NCBI RefSeq assembly: GCF_001368815.1 | Contig: NZ_CTEI01000001.1 | Coordinates: 1,302,001 to 1,366,000, forward strand | Direction of reading: 5' to 3' | Origin: Paraliobacillus sp. PM-2 | GTDB lineage: Bacteria; Bacillota; Bacilli; Bacillales; Amphibacillaceae | DNA length: 64,000 nucleotides | Notes under the pieces: model-generated | The model's database searches: none | Told to the model about the DNA's origin: nothing | Seen by the model: only the letters and a program-made list of their open reading frames with translations | Made by a program: the position numbers and the translations under genes | Shown here: positions 54,690-63,835 of the stretch, in pieces | Layout: every line of letters begins with the position of its first letter | Position numbering within the stretch: the stretch's first letter is position 1

Positions 54690-55604
54690 ATGGGACACAA
54701 TCATGGGCATTCACATGACCACCATCATACACATCAGGCAAATAAAAAAGCTTTATTATTAAGTTTTCTATTGATTGCTGGATTTATGGTGGTTGAAGTC
54801 ATTGGTGGATTAATGACAAATAGTCTTGCTTTATTGTCTGATGCAGGACATATGCTTAGTGACGCAGCAGCACTAGGACTAAGTTTGCTTGCCTTTAAAT
54901 TTGGAGAGAAAGCTGCTTCATCTACTAAAACATATGGCTATAAACGCTTTGAAATATTAGCCGCTTTCTTAAATGGAATAACACTTCTTGTCATCTCTCT
55001 CTACATTTTTTGGGAAGCTTATAACCGATTTTTAGAACCACCTAAAGTTAATGGCATGATGATGATTATTGCAATTATCGGTTTCTTGGTAAATGTTTTA
55101 GTTGCCTGGATTCTTATGCGTGGTGATACGAAAGAAAATTTAAATCTTCGTAGTGCTCTATTACACGTACTTGGTGATTTATTAGGTTCTGTTGGAGCAA
55201 TTGTTGCTGGCATATTCATTCTTTTATTTAACTGGAATATCGCTGATCCTATTGCTAGTGTGATTGTTGCAATTTTAATCTTAATAAGTGGTTGGCGTAT
55301 TACTCGTGACTCTATTCATGTATTAATGGAAGGTATACCAAGTAATATTGATATGGAAAAAGTAGAGCAACAGTTGATCAATTTAGAAGGGGTAAAACAA
55401 ATACATGATTTACATGTGTGGTCAATCACATCAGATTTCCCCGCTTTAAGTTGCCATTTAATTGTAGAACAGGGAATCAACCGAGATAAATTACTACAAG
55501 AAGCTTCAACAGTGCTACACAAACAGTTCGATTTAAAACATACCACTATTCAAATCGAAGGAGAAGGAACGAAAATTATAGATCATGAAAATTGTTGTAA
55601 TTAG
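54690..55604 (+). CDS. czcD: Zinc-type cation diffusion facilitator CzcD
   Basis: A CDF exporter of 304 residues. The N-terminus is His-rich ([12 protein letters not shown]). Helix 2 has HMLSD and helix 5 HVLGD, the HxxxD pairs of Zn2+/Co2+/Cd2+ exporters. Six helices and a cytoplasmic C-terminal domain follow. The next gene, 17 bp downstream, is a CzrA-type zinc sensor. The short upstream stretch has TATAAT (about 54657) and two ATATGAAT repeats (about 54653 and 54669) where a repressor might bind. Confidence 0.92.
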   Translation: MGHNHGHSHDHHHTHQANKKALLLSFLLIAGFMVVEVIGGLMTNSLALLSDAGHMLSDAAALGLSLLAFKFGEKAASSTKTYGYKRFEILAAFLNGITLLVISLYIFWEAYNRFLEPPKVNGMMMIIAIIGFLVNVLVAWILMRGDTKENLNLRSALLHVLGDLLGSVGAIVAGIFILLFNWNIADPIASVIVAILILISGWRITRDSIHVLMEGIPSNIDMEKVEQQLINLEGVKQIHDLHVWSITSDFPALSCHLIVEQGINRDKLLQEASTVLHKQFDLKHTTIQIEGEGTKIIDHENCCN

Positions 55605-55621
55605 AAAAAGAGGTATCAAAA

Positions 55622-55930
55622 ATGGATAAAAAAAATTACCAGCCGATTGATGAAGAAACACTATTTGTTGTATCTCAAACATTTAAAGCACTTTCTGATC
55701 CTACAAGAATCCGAATTTTACACTTATTATTTAAAAAAGAATGTTCCGTTACAGAAATCTCTAATAGTTTAGAACTTAAACAATCAAATGTTTCCCACCA
55801 ATTGAGGTTTTTAAAACAATTACGATTAGTGAAATATAGACGTGAAGGAAAAACACTATTCTATTCTCATGATGATGAACATGTTATTAATATGCTTCAG
55901 CAAACCATTCATCACGCTAGACATCATTAG
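55622..55930 (+). CDS. czrA: ArsR/SmtB-type zinc sensor CzrA
   Basis: A winged-helix repressor of 102 residues. The recognition helix is in [16 protein letters not shown]. The last helix holds the alpha-5 zinc site with the exact CzrA spacing (Asp-x-His, 10 residues, His, 2 residues, His): DEH, then HARH. It lacks the alpha-3N cysteines. It should release the czcD promoter when zinc is high. It is cotranscribed with czcD. Confidence 0.92.
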   Translation: MDKKNYQPIDEETLFVVSQTFKALSDPTRIRILHLLFKKECSVTEISNSLELKQSNVSHQLRFLKQLRLVKYRREGKTLFYSHDDEHVINMLQQTIHHARHH

Positions 55931-55955
55931 ATCAGACAAAATAAACTGCTCATAT

Positions 55956-56048
55956 AAATATCCGAACGATTATGAACTACCCTTCAAGTTAAAACCTTTG
56001 TTCTAACCTTGTAAGGCCACTTATTGATTCAAATTCGTTCGGATATTT
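55956..56048. repeat. Large-loop inverted repeat between czrA and spoVR
   Basis: Arms AAATATCCGAACGA (55956-55969) and TCGTTCGGATATTT (56035-56048), 14 bp perfect, enclosing 65 nt that contain a small CCTTGTAAGG hairpin. The two flanking genes converge, so it may be a two-way terminator with an unusually long loop. Confidence 0.5.
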
Positions 56049-56050
56049 TC

Positions 56051-57463
56051 TTATATTTCTTTTTTTATTACTCTATTTCCATTATACATAAACATTATAG
56101 GGACATTTTCAATAACCGTTTCTAAATAAACATTTCTTCCCCATAGTTGGTATATATATGGTAAAGTCTTTTCTAAATAGCGTAAATCTAATTCAACACC
56201 TTCATAATGGTGCAATAAATATAATTCTCCATTATTTTGATAATCGCCATTTTGAACAGTTAAGTAAGGAAAACCACCGTTGACACGCATATTAATTAGT
56301 TGATCACGAACATGCTCCCAATTTTTATCAACAATTTTGTAGTCTGCTCCTTGCTTTTGAAATAAATATAAATCTTCTCGCTCAACAAATTCCTTGGTTA
56401 AATAATTTCTTAAAAAAGATATATCTGATTCAGTTTCTCTAACTTCAAAAATTTTTTCGCGCCCTGAGTGAGGGGGAACACCCATTTTTTTCATTTCTTC
56501 TGTAGGATGATTAAACCTTTCTTCAATATCTTCAAACAATTTTACTCCTAAATAGTATGGATTAATTTTTGTCTTTGATGGTTGCACAACACTTGCATTT
56601 AATGAAGCGAATTCTATTGCTTCGTCACTTTCTAAATTCATTTCTCGTAAAATACGTTGATGCCAATATGATGCCCAACCTTCGTTCATTATTTTTGTTT
56701 CTAATTGTGGCCAAAAATACAGCATTTCTGCACGCATCATGGTCAATATATCTCTTTGCCAATCTTCTAACTCTCTACTATTTGCTTCGATAAATAATAA
56801 CAGGTCTTTTTCAGGTTGGGTTGGAAATACTTTTGATTTTTTTGACGGTGCTTTTTTTCGGTCTGGATTTTGCTCATCTAAGGACCAAAGATCATCATAT
56901 TTGGTCGGTTGCTGATCAGAAGTCTGCTCTAATTCAACGTGCTGATTGTTGGAGGAATGTTTTACAAGTGAATAGTCAATATGCTCTTGAATGGCTAAGA
57001 CCGCATCTAAAAAATTTTCAACTTTTTGTTTTCCATGTTTTTTTTCATAGGATGAAATACGTTCCGCTGTAGCAGACATACTTTCCACCATATCTCTTTG
57101 TGTCTTACTAAAACGTGCATTATTCTTGAAAAAATCACAATGTGCTAATACATGAGCAACAATTAATTTGTTTTGAATTAAACTATTTGATTGCAGAAGA
57201 AATGCATAACATGGATTAGAATTAATGACAAGTTCATAAATTTTACTTAGTCCCAAATCATATTGCAGTTTCATCAAATGAAATTGTTTTCCAAAACTCC
57301 AGTGGGAAAATCGCGAGGGCATGCCATAGGCACCAAATGTATAAATGATTTCTGGTGGGCAAATTTCATAGCGCATAGGAAAAAAATCAAGTCCAAATCC
57401 CTTAGCAATTTCAGTGATCTCTTCAATCGCATATCGTAAATGCTTAAGATCTTCTTGCTTCAT
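56051..57463 (-). CDS. spoVR: SpoVR-family protein
   Basis: A soluble protein of about 470 residues, equal in length to B. subtilis SpoVR. Typical segments are [24 protein letters not shown] (family N-terminus), [16 protein letters not shown] and [13 protein letters not shown]. SpoVR is needed for normal spore cortex in Bacillus, but its molecular activity is unknown to me. An AGGTGA box marks the ATG at 57463; a longer frame to 57511 is open without a ribosome site. Confidence 0.92.
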   Translation of the reverse strand: MKQEDLKHLRYAIEEITEIAKGFGLDFFPMRYEICPPEIIYTFGAYGMPSRFSHWSFGKQFHLMKLQYDLGLSKIYELVINSNPCYAFLLQSNSLIQNKLIVAHVLAHCDFFKNNARFSKTQRDMVESMSATAERISSYEKKHGKQKVENFLDAVLAIQEHIDYSLVKHSSNNQHVELEQTSDQQPTKYDDLWSLDEQNPDRKKAPSKKSKVFPTQPEKDLLLFIEANSRELEDWQRDILTMMRAEMLYFWPQLETKIMNEGWASYWHQRILREMNLESDEAIEFASLNASVVQPSKTKINPYYLGVKLFEDIEERFNHPTEEMKKMGVPPHSGREKIFEVRETESDISFLRNYLTKEFVEREDLYLFQKQGADYKIVDKNWEHVRDQLINMRVNGGFPYLTVQNGDYQNNGELYLLHHYEGVELDLRYLEKTLPYIYQLWGRNVYLETVIENVPIMFMYNGNRVIKKEI

Positions 57464-57560
57464 TCGATTCACCTCATTTTCTGAATTAATTTCAGTATAT
57501 GACAAGCTCATTCGAATGATGAAAAGGATTAGACTTGATTATTTTAGGATACTATTACAT

Positions 57561-57821
57561 TTATCTACTTTTTACCAAGAGATTTACTGCCTCATTAACA
57601 TATTCTGCAGTATCTTCTCCTTCATCTTCTGCACGTTTCACACATGCAACTAAATTTGAGCTAACAACAACTCCCATTGTGCGATCCATAGCAGTTCGTA
57701 CAGCAGACATTTGGGTAATCACATCTTTACAATCATCCCCGTCTTCCATCATCTTTAAAATCCCACGAAGTTGCCCTTCCATACGTTTCACTCTATTTTT
57801 CATTTGTTGTGTGTATTCCAT
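57561..57821 (-). CDS. cstR: CsoR-family regulator of the CstR (persulfide-sensing) type
   Basis: A four-helix DNA-binding protein of 86 residues: MKNRVKRMEGQLRGILKMM, then DDCKDVITQMSAVRTAMDRT. Two cysteines are present (C31 and the one in LVACVKR), but the position of the copper-binding His of CsoR is Asn (SSNLVACV). This pattern is that of CstR, which senses reactive sulfur species by a di- or trisulfide link. It follows a membrane rhodanese-like gene by 24 bp, which supports a sulfur role. AGGAGG lies upstream. Confidence 0.8.
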   Translation of the reverse strand: MEYTQQMKNRVKRMEGQLRGILKMMEDGDDCKDVITQMSAVRTAMDRTMGVVVSSNLVACVKRAEDEGEDTAEYVNEAVNLLVKSR

Positions 57822-57845
57822 TAATTAAACCTCCTTTATGCTAAA

Positions 57846-58211
57846 TTATGCTACTCTTTTAGATCTTTTTTCACAGTCACAACTCGTAATTGTATAGCCC
57901 ATGATTTGAAATCCTTTTTGCTTAAGCATTCGTGCAGCTAAATTTCTCTCTATTTTATCTGACGCGATTAAATAAATTTGTTTCGAAGGAATTTCATTAT
58001 GATGTCTTCTCAAATAAGCAATAGGCAATAAGACAGAATCAGTTACTGTATTCTTTGCAGATGTATTGTAATCTCTAATATCTAATTTAACTTTTTTTGT
58101 TACTTTACTTAATTGATTCATATCCATACAAGGTATACCTTTGATTGGGTAATAACGCACATAAATCATATAAATAATTGTAGCTAGTAACACAAATATA
58201 ACAAAGGACAT
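57846..58211 (-). CDS. Membrane-anchored rhodanese-like protein lacking the active cysteine
   Basis: A protein of 121 residues with one N-terminal helix (FVIFVLLATIIYMIYV) and a rhodanese-like domain (KLDIRDYN for the usual DVRE, then QIYLIASDKIERNLAARML). The place of the catalytic Cys loop (CxxGxRS) reads IASDKIERN, without cysteine. A CxC pair occurs only near the end (SCDCE). It is probably cotranscribed with the CstR-type gene. A role in sulfur handling is inferred from context; without the cysteine it may bind, carry or sense but not transfer sulfur. Confidence 0.7.
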   Translation of the reverse strand: MSFVIFVLLATIIYMIYVRYYPIKGIPCMDMNQLSKVTKKVKLDIRDYNTSAKNTVTDSVLLPIAYLRRHHNEIPSKQIYLIASDKIERNLAARMLKQKGFQIMGYTITSCDCEKRSKRVA

Positions 58212-58337
58212 AGGATACCTCCAAACTAAATCTATACATGTATATTTTATACCCGTTGTGGTATATAGTCAACTGAAAAGTATAGGCTAACTATCCTATG
58301 CTCGTTATTTATTTATCGCTACTATAAAAACCAACTA

Positions 58338-59708
58338 TCAATTATTCTTTAAAGCATCCCAATAATAAACAAGTGTTTGCATTCCTTTTTGATAATTTTC
58401 TAAAGGAAAACTCTCATTAGGTGAATGCAGTCGATCATTTGGCGTTCCAAACCCTAGTAAAACGATTGGCATATTATAAATTGCATCAATCCATTCAACT
58501 ACTGGAATAGATCCACCCATACGAACATAAACGGTTTCTTTTCCAAATGCTTTGGTATAACTATCTGCAGCTTTTTTTATCAAAGGATGCGTAGGATCAA
58601 CTTTGTATGCCTTTGCCGATAATGGTTCTTTCTTTATGTCTACCGTTACACCTTTTGGGGTATGTTCTTCTATGTGCTTAATTAACAGATCTTGAATATG
58701 TGCGGGTTCTTGTCCTGGTACGAGTCGACAAGTCAATTTGGCTGTTGCAGATGATGGTATAATTGTTTTTGTTCCTTCCCCTTGATACCCACTATACATA
58801 CCGTTAACTTCTAATGTAGGACGAGCCATCGTATGTTCCTTTGCTGTATACCCATTTTCTGAGGCGGTTTCTTTGATACCAGTAGTTGCTTTATAGTCTT
58901 CCCCCGGTACATTCTTTATCAAATTACGTTCGGTTTGGCTCAAAGGTTCTACTTGATCATAAAATCCGTTAATTTGAACCACTTCGTCTTGATCTTTCAA
59001 TGAGGCTAACACATGTGCCATTGCAATTGCAGGGTTCCGCACTGCTCCGCCATACATACCAGAATGCAAATCAATGGATGGCCCATGCAATGTGAACTCT
59101 AAGCCCGTAAAACCTTTAAGCCCATAAAGAATAGTTGGTTGTTCTTCCGCAACCATTCCTGAATCAGATATAACAGCAAAGTCTGCATTAAACTGCTCTT
59201 TTTTATCTTTAAGTATTTTGTATAAATGTTCACTACCTATTTCTTCTTCTCCTTCTATACAAACCTTTACATTAATCGGTAATTTCCCTTCTGTTTGCAT
59301 AAAAGCTTCAAATACCGCAAGATGCATAAATACTTGTCCTTTATCGTCACTAGCTCCTCTTGCATATAATCGTCCATTTCGTTGCTCTGGTTTAAATGGC
59401 TCACTATCCCATAATTCTAACGGATCCGCTGGTTGAACATCATAATGTCCGTAAAATAAAACAGTAGGAGCATCACTTCCAGCACCAAGCCACTCACCAT
59501 ATACAAGTGGATGACCCCCTGTTGATTGAATTTCCACATGTTCAAATCCTATATTATCTAAATATTTTTTTACAAAATTAGCCGCTTTTTTTACATCTTC
59601 TTTATTTGCTGGATTGGTACTCACACTTGGAATGGATAAGAAATCATATAATGCTCGTAATTGTTGTTCGTTATGTTCCTCTAAATACGTTATCACTTTC
59701 TCCGTCAA
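58338..59708 (-). CDS. M20-family dipeptidase
   Basis: A metallopeptidase of 456 residues of the M20 CNDP/PepV-like group. Zinc-ligand motifs: VLFYGHYDVQP (His, Asp), ARGASDDKGQ (bridging Asp), CIEGEEEIGSE (catalytic Glu and ligand Glu), VISDSGM (Asp) and RLHSPNE (His). The dimerisation domain is inserted in the middle. It should cleave dipeptides in the cytoplasm. The start is TTG at 59708 with AGGTGA at 7 bp. Single gene. Confidence 0.87.
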   Translation of the reverse strand: MTEKVITYLEEHNEQQLRALYDFLSIPSVSTNPANKEDVKKAANFVKKYLDNIGFEHVEIQSTGGHPLVYGEWLGAGSDAPTVLFYGHYDVQPADPLELWDSEPFKPEQRNGRLYARGASDDKGQVFMHLAVFEAFMQTEGKLPINVKVCIEGEEEIGSEHLYKILKDKKEQFNADFAVISDSGMVAEEQPTILYGLKGFTGLEFTLHGPSIDLHSGMYGGAVRNPAIAMAHVLASLKDQDEVVQINGFYDQVEPLSQTERNLIKNVPGEDYKATTGIKETASENGYTAKEHTMARPTLEVNGMYSGYQGEGTKTIIPSSATAKLTCRLVPGQEPAHIQDLLIKHIEEHTPKGVTVDIKKEPLSAKAYKVDPTHPLIKKAADSYTKAFGKETVYVRMGGSIPVVEWIDAIYNMPIVLLGFGTPNDRLHSPNESFPLENYQKGMQTLVYYWDALKNN

Positions 59709-59751
59709 AACCTTTCACCTGTCCTTCTCACAATATAATCTTTATTTTAAG

Positions 59752-59783
59752 AAAAAAAGAGCAGAATAATACTGCTCTTTTTT
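59752..59783 (-). terminator. Terminator of luxS
   Basis: Stem AAAAAAGAGCAG / CTGCTCTTTTTT with a 7-nt loop. Confidence 0.85.
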
Positions 59784-59789
59784 AAAAAC

Positions 59790-60257
59790 TTATTCAGCAA
59801 AAACAATATGCCATTTGTCTTTATTGTTGAGCATGTTGGTTGCGATTTGCTTTGCTCCATCAAGACTATGATTAGCAGCCCAACCACATTGTACTTCATT
59901 GCATGCTGGTACTTCTTCCGCCTCTAACACATCGTTAAGTGTACTGTTTAACGCATTTATAATCGCATCATAACTATCATTGTTTAATATTTGCAAATAA
60001 AAACCAGTCTGACATCCCATTGGCCCTACATCTAAGATATTATCAATATGATTACGAATATTCTCTGCCATTAAATGTTCGATGGAATGAAGCCCAGGCA
60101 TATCCATATGCTCTTTATTCGGTTGACAAAAACGCACATCATATTTATATACTTTATCACCATGCTGTCCTGTTGTAACACCCACTAAGCGCACATAAGG
60201 AGCTTGCACTTTTGTATGATCTAAATTAAAGCTCTCTACATTCATTTGTTCTGCCAT
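59790..60257 (-). CDS. luxS: S-ribosylhomocysteine lyase LuxS
   Basis: A metalloenzyme of 155 residues that splits S-ribosylhomocysteine into homocysteine and the AI-2 precursor DPD in the activated methyl cycle. The metal site is HSIEHL plus the Cys in the C-terminal [15 protein letters not shown] region, and the catalytic Cys is in [10 protein letters not shown]. An open frame of 21 extra codons exists upstream, but GGGGAAGAG precedes the ATG at 60257 and the product length then fits the family. It is monocistronic here, not in a mtn-mccAB cluster. Confidence 0.95.
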   Translation of the reverse strand: MAEQMNVESFNLDHTKVQAPYVRLVGVTTGQHGDKVYKYDVRFCQPNKEHMDMPGLHSIEHLMAENIRNHIDNILDVGPMGCQTGFYLQILNNDSYDAIINALNSTLNDVLEAEEVPACNEVQCGWAANHSLDGAKQIATNMLNNKDKWHIVFAE

Positions 60258-60363
60258 AAATCTCTTCCCCTTTACCTTAAAATCTGTAACCGTACGATCA
60301 TGTACATCATTCACATGCATATACTATTAAGATAACACACTTTCCCATTTGCTAAAAGCATAA

Positions 60364-60399
60364 GAAAAAACGAAAGCGACTGTTTGGAGACAGCCGCTT
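60364..60399 (-). terminator. Terminator of the YhcN-type gene
   Basis: Arms AAGCGACTGT / ACAGCCGCTT (one G-U pair) with a 6-nt loop and T6 on the minus strand. Confidence 0.75.
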
Positions 60400-60405
60400 C
60401 CTTAA

Positions 60406-61047
60406 TTATTGTTGTGCTCGTGGAAAAATGCGTTGAATCATTTCTCCCATTTGATCAAAAAAGCCTTCTACTGGTTCGCCATTTGCCATGTCATCTGCAT
60501 AATTTGTCGTTAAATTTACAAAATCAGGGTTTGTAGAAACGTATACATAATCAACATCATACTCTTCTTGCTTGACTACTTCAGCTATTTGTTTTTTTAC
60601 CGATTTGGTAACTTTTGAGTTACCATTGTTATTTCCTTGATCTAATTCAGCAGCAACATATGCATTATTACCCATTTTCAATACATATGCTTGATCAATT
60701 TGATCAATTTTTTCTGTAATTTGTTGTGCCGCCTTCTCTGACACATCATAATTCTGATTGTTTTGATTACGATTTTGTTCGCCACTTTGCCTGTTATCGT
60801 AATTAATCTCGTCAGCAGTTAAGTCTTGACCTCTTTGATAGGTCCCATCATAAGTGTTATTTCTATTCCTATTTATCTGGCCATAACCGCCTTCTCCACC
60901 TCGCATGGGAGCTTGCAATGAGCCTTCATTTCTAATTGGTTCAATATTATTTGCATTACGTTGCCCTTCTGCGTTCTCATCTGTATTACCACAAGCAGTT
61001 ATTGTAAGCAAAGCAAAAGCTGTAACAGTGATTTTCTTCCAATTCAT
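60406..61047 (-). CDS. YhcN/YlaJ-family sporulation lipoprotein
   Basis: A lipoprotein of 213 residues (lipobox ITAC). After the signal comes an Asn-, Arg- and Gly-rich low-complexity stretch (about 25-100), then the YhcN/YlaJ domain: VSEKAAQQITEKIDQIDQAYVL, VTKSVKKQIAEVVK, VYVSTNPDF. Members are found in the inner spore membrane. AGGAGGAG lies before the ATG at 61047; the longer frame is not used. The Asn-rich linker is longer than I expect for the family. Confidence 0.8.
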   Translation of the reverse strand: MNWKKITVTAFALLTITACGNTDENAEGQRNANNIEPIRNEGSLQAPMRGGEGGYGQINRNRNNTYDGTYQRGQDLTADEINYDNRQSGEQNRNQNNQNYDVSEKAAQQITEKIDQIDQAYVLKMGNNAYVAAELDQGNNNGNSKVTKSVKKQIAEVVKQEEYDVDYVYVSTNPDFVNLTTNYADDMANGEPVEGFFDQMGEMIQRIFPRAQQ

Positions 61048-61280
61048 TTTGTACTCCTCCTTTTCTAGAGTCAAACTTATTATGATAAAAAATAAGCTGT
61101 TTTATACAAGTAAAAAAATGAAAAAAACACGTATTACAGCTTACACGCATAGGATTTAACAAATGGAAAACATACCAATAATGTATTTGCTTAATTCCTT
61201 TTTATATTAGCCATAATAAATTTGAATCCTTTTATGATTGTTCTAACTTTTGGAGTTAACTTTGAAAGAAGGGATTTAAA

Positions 61281-61520
61281 ATGGATATTCCTGATTATGA
61301 CAAAGCATTGTATTTCACACTCTGGGGCCAATGGGACGACTTATTAATACTGATGGTTCGAACAAACGATGATTTACTTTCAAAAAAAATAGAAACATTT
61401 CTCCATGCTTTTCATTACAGTCGTAGCGAAAAGCAAATAATGTCGAGCCATGATTCCCTACTTCACTATATAGATCATGCAATGGGACAGACACCAATCG
61501 ACACAATAAATCTTTTTTAG
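61281..61520 (+). CDS. yhdB: YhdB-like small protein
   Basis: A soluble protein of 79 residues (YDKALYFTLWGQWDDLLILM, then a helical HxxHAFHYSRSE region and LLHYIDHAMG). Length and pattern agree with B. subtilis YhdB as I remember it; no function is known. An AGAAGGG box precedes the ATG. It has its own terminator and converges with sigI. Confidence 0.65.
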   Translation: MDIPDYDKALYFTLWGQWDDLLILMVRTNDDLLSKKIETFLHAFHYSRSEKQIMSSHDSLLHYIDHAMGQTPIDTINLF

Positions 61521-61529
61521 GAGATAAAA

Positions 61530-61571
61530 CCCGAACGGTTATTCATCACTTCAATTGAATAACCGTTCGGG
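61530..61571 (+). terminator. Terminator of yhdB
   Basis: Arms CCCGAACGGTTATTCA / TGAATAACCGTTCGGG, 16 bp perfect, with T6 about ten bases later. Confidence 0.75.
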
Positions 61572-61618
61572 CTGTTAATTTTTTAATGTCGTTTTACGAA
61601 TAATACACACATACATGT

Positions 61619-62365
61619 TTAGGTTGAAAAGTTCAAATCAACTTGCTCCTTAATAAATTCTTGTAAATAAAAAAATTCACCATCTAACATAATAAAAATG
61701 GCTAAAATATATTTTCTATTGCGTTCTAATGTTTTTTTACTAACTTCCACTTTTTTAGCTAATTCTTTCATTGGAAGTTTTTTTTTCTTCTGAACGAAGG
61801 CGCGCATTTCTACGTCTTTATACAATAGATAAGCAATACCAATAGCATTTTTTCTAGCGTCTTTGTGTTTAGGTGAGACGTTAACTAATTCTTTCATTGA
61901 CAATTGATAAGATTGCAGCTGTTTTGACAACAATAAGATTTCTTGCCTTCTATTCCAATTGTCTTGTTGTACTTGATACGCTTTATTTGCCGCAGCAATT
62001 TCCAGTGGGTTTATTGACTTTTCTTGTTCATACACTTTATCTAAGGAAATAACAACAGAGTTTGTCTTCTCTTTTCTTATATAATCAATTGTCTTACGCT
62101 TAATTACTAAACGAGCAAAGGATAGAAAAGAACTTCCTTTATCCTTTGAATAACAATTTATCGCCTCGTAAAATGCAAATAATCCAATACTAAATTCATC
62201 ATCCTTTGTAGGGTCAATATACCTTTTACAAACTTCTGAAACACACTTTGCTATATACGGTTTATATGCTTGTAATAATTCATTTTGCAATGCACGATTT
62301 CCTAATTGTACTTCGTAAACTATATTTTCTAGAGAATCCATTTCGATAGCTAATTGGTTTCCCAT
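61619..62365 (-). CDS. sigI: RNA polymerase sigma factor SigI
   Basis: A sigma-70-family factor of 248 residues of the SigI group. Region 2 is ELLQAYKPYIAKCVSEVCK and DDEFSIGLFAFYEAINCYSKDKG, with FLSFARLVIKRKTIDYIRKE. The C-terminal part ends in a helix-turn-helix MKELAKKVEVSKKTLERNRKYI. In B. subtilis SigI answers heat and wall stress and is followed by its membrane anti-sigma factor gene rsgI; here the next gene is convergent yhdB, so rsgI is not adjacent. A sigma-A-like pair (TTGTAA, 16 bp, TAAAAT, about 62440-62470) lies upstream. Confidence 0.85.
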   Translation of the reverse strand: MGNQLAIEMDSLENIVYEVQLGNRALQNELLQAYKPYIAKCVSEVCKRYIDPTKDDEFSIGLFAFYEAINCYSKDKGSSFLSFARLVIKRKTIDYIRKEKTNSVVISLDKVYEQEKSINPLEIAAANKAYQVQQDNWNRRQEILLLSKQLQSYQLSMKELVNVSPKHKDARKNAIGIAYLLYKDVEMRAFVQKKKKLPMKELAKKVEVSKKTLERNRKYILAIFIMLDGEFFYLQEFIKEQVDLNFST

Positions 62366-62582
62366 TTATTTCACCACCAATTCGAGCCATTATATTCTAT
62401 TCATTTCATGTAGCTATTTGTCTGATACGATCAACTATTATCATTTTATCGTGTATAATACATATTACAAGACATTGAGCATTGAATCTATCACAAACAC
62501 TTAACAATTTCTTAAAAAGAAATATCAAAATTTAGTTCTTTTTACCTGTTTTTTGACATGTTTGAAAAAATAGATACAAAAA

Positions 62583-62608
62583 AACACACATTAGTTCATG
62601 TGTGTTTA
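62583..62608 (-). terminator. Terminator of the protease gene
   Basis: Arms AAACACACAT / ATGTGTGTTT with a 6-nt loop and T run on the minus strand. Confidence 0.8.
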
Positions 62609-62610
62609 CC

Positions 62611-63423
62611 TTACGTATTACTATCAATAAATTGGTAGTAATAATCAATTGGTACTGCTAACCCCACTTTACCATACGAATGATGATTAATAGTTGCAAA
62701 AATAACTCCGATCACTTTTCCATCTTGAATCACTGGACTTCCACTATTTCCTCTATAAACAGGTGCACGCAACATTAATACCTCTTTATCCCAACCATCT
62801 AAAGTTGTATAACCAATTATTTCACCTTGATTTGCAATTCCATTAAATCTAAGTGGATTACCAATAAAATAAATAGGTTCATTTTTTTCAAATACTGTAC
62901 TTTGTGCTAAAGATAAATATGGCAAATCAACGTCATTCACTTGTAATACCGCTAAATCAACCGAAGCATCTTCTGCAATGATTTCTGCTTCAAATAAACC
63001 TAATTCAGGAAAAGCGACAGAAATATGTTTGCTGTCCTCAACCACATGATGATTTGTAATAATGATGCCATTTGGTGATATAGAGAAACCTGTACCTTTG
63101 CTATCACCTGTTTCAATAACGACTACCGCTTCTTTATACTCGCTAATTGTAGAATCAGTAGATAACTTTGCTGAAGTAATTAAAAAATCAACAGCTGGAA
63201 TTGAAAATGTTCTTGGCAAAATAGCAATCACATTTAATGATAAAGTAATAATAATGGACCAAAGAATCCATCTTGGATAACGCCGATTCATCTTTTCTCG
63301 ATCTTCTTTTGTATTTGTTCTGTTCACACGTTCTTTTTCAAAAATATCAAGTAATTCCTCTTCATCCAATTCTTCGTATAAATCATCATCAATCATATCA
63401 TTATCTTTTCTTTTGTCGCTCAC
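62611..63423 (-). CDS. Membrane-anchored trypsin-like serine protease without PDZ
   Basis: A protein of about 270 residues. The first 55 residues are cytoplasmic and very acidic (DDDLYEELDEEELLDIFEKE), then one membrane helix (WILWSIIITLSLNVIAIL), then a trypsin-like domain outside. The triad is His in TNHHVVED, Asp in ASVDLAVLQV and Ser in RGNSGSPV. It ends directly after the protease domain, so the PDZ domain of HtrA proteins is missing. The frame is open to 63468, but AGAGGTG fits the GTG at 63423. It may be an envelope quality-control protease; targets are unknown. Confidence 0.82.
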   Translation of the reverse strand: MSDKRKDNDMIDDDLYEELDEEELLDIFEKERVNRTNTKEDREKMNRRYPRWILWSIIITLSLNVIAILPRTFSIPAVDFLITSAKLSTDSTISEYKEAVVVIETGDSKGTGFSISPNGIIITNHHVVEDSKHISVAFPELGLFEAEIIAEDASVDLAVLQVNDVDLPYLSLAQSTVFEKNEPIYFIGNPLRFNGIANQGEIIGYTTLDGWDKEVLMLRAPVYRGNSGSPVIQDGKVIGVIFATINHHSYGKVGLAVPIDYYYQFIDSNT

Positions 63424-63512
63424 TATCACACCTCTGATAAAAATTTCGTCATAAATGTATTTTAACATACTACAAAATCCTGGTAGTAAAAATGAATTTT
63501 ACAAGATTCGAC

Positions 63513-63530
63513 TTATTTCCCGGGAAATAA
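63513..63530. promoter_or_regulatory. Perfect 18-bp palindrome upstream of the protease gene
   Basis: TTATTTCCCGGGAAATAA, no spacer, about 90 bp before the protease start and directly after a tiny ORF. Operator-like; no known consensus was recognised. Confidence 0.45.
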
Positions 63531-63534
63531 TAAG

Positions 63535-63594
63535 CTACCCACTATCTTTCCATTTTTTGTTTAATAATGCAAATAACCAATTAGTAAATTCCAT
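63535..63594 (-). CDS. Candidate 19-residue micropeptide ORF
   Basis: Product MEFTNWLFALLNKKWKDSG: an amphipathic, partly hydrophobic helix with a basic end. AGGAGG (63603-63608) lies 8 bp before the ATG. It is the last of three consecutive tiny ORFs upstream of the protease gene. Confidence 0.4.
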   Translation of the reverse strand: MEFTNWLFALLNKKWKDSG

Positions 63595-63613
63595 ATTTAT
63601 TTCCTCCTATTAT

Positions 63614-63748
63614 TTATTTTCGACAAATGATGAATATAATTTGATCAATATGAAAACTATTTTCTTTTTTTTCTATTAGACAGATAAAGGTGTACCGTCT
63701 AAATAAGCGCTCACAAATAAAATCAACTTTATTTTGAACAAATCGCAC
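63614..63748 (-). CDS. Candidate 44-residue ORF
   Basis: GTG start with AGGTG 5 bp upstream. The product starts MRFVQNKVDFICERLFRR, is basic, then has a hydrophobic end (IDQIIFIICRK). It stops just before the ribosome site of the next tiny ORF. No family was recognised; coding status is uncertain. Confidence 0.25.
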   Translation of the reverse strand: MRFVQNKVDFICERLFRRYTFICLIEKKENSFHIDQIIFIICRK

Positions 63749-63778
63749 AAAATCACCTACTCTATTTGTTTTTCATCT

Positions 63779-63835
63779 TCAACCACCATCACCTTTTACT
63801 ATTTCTCCGTGCTGTACTAAAATAAAACGCAACAT
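63779..63835 (-). CDS. Candidate 18-residue micropeptide ORF
   Basis: Product MLRFILVQHGEIVKGDGG, with AAAGGAG upstream of the ATG. An inverted repeat TCTAGC / GCTAGA (about 63879-63896) lies before it. The rest of the region 63424-64000 contains no recognised gene. Confidence 0.3.
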   Translation of the reverse strand: MLRFILVQHGEIVKGDGG

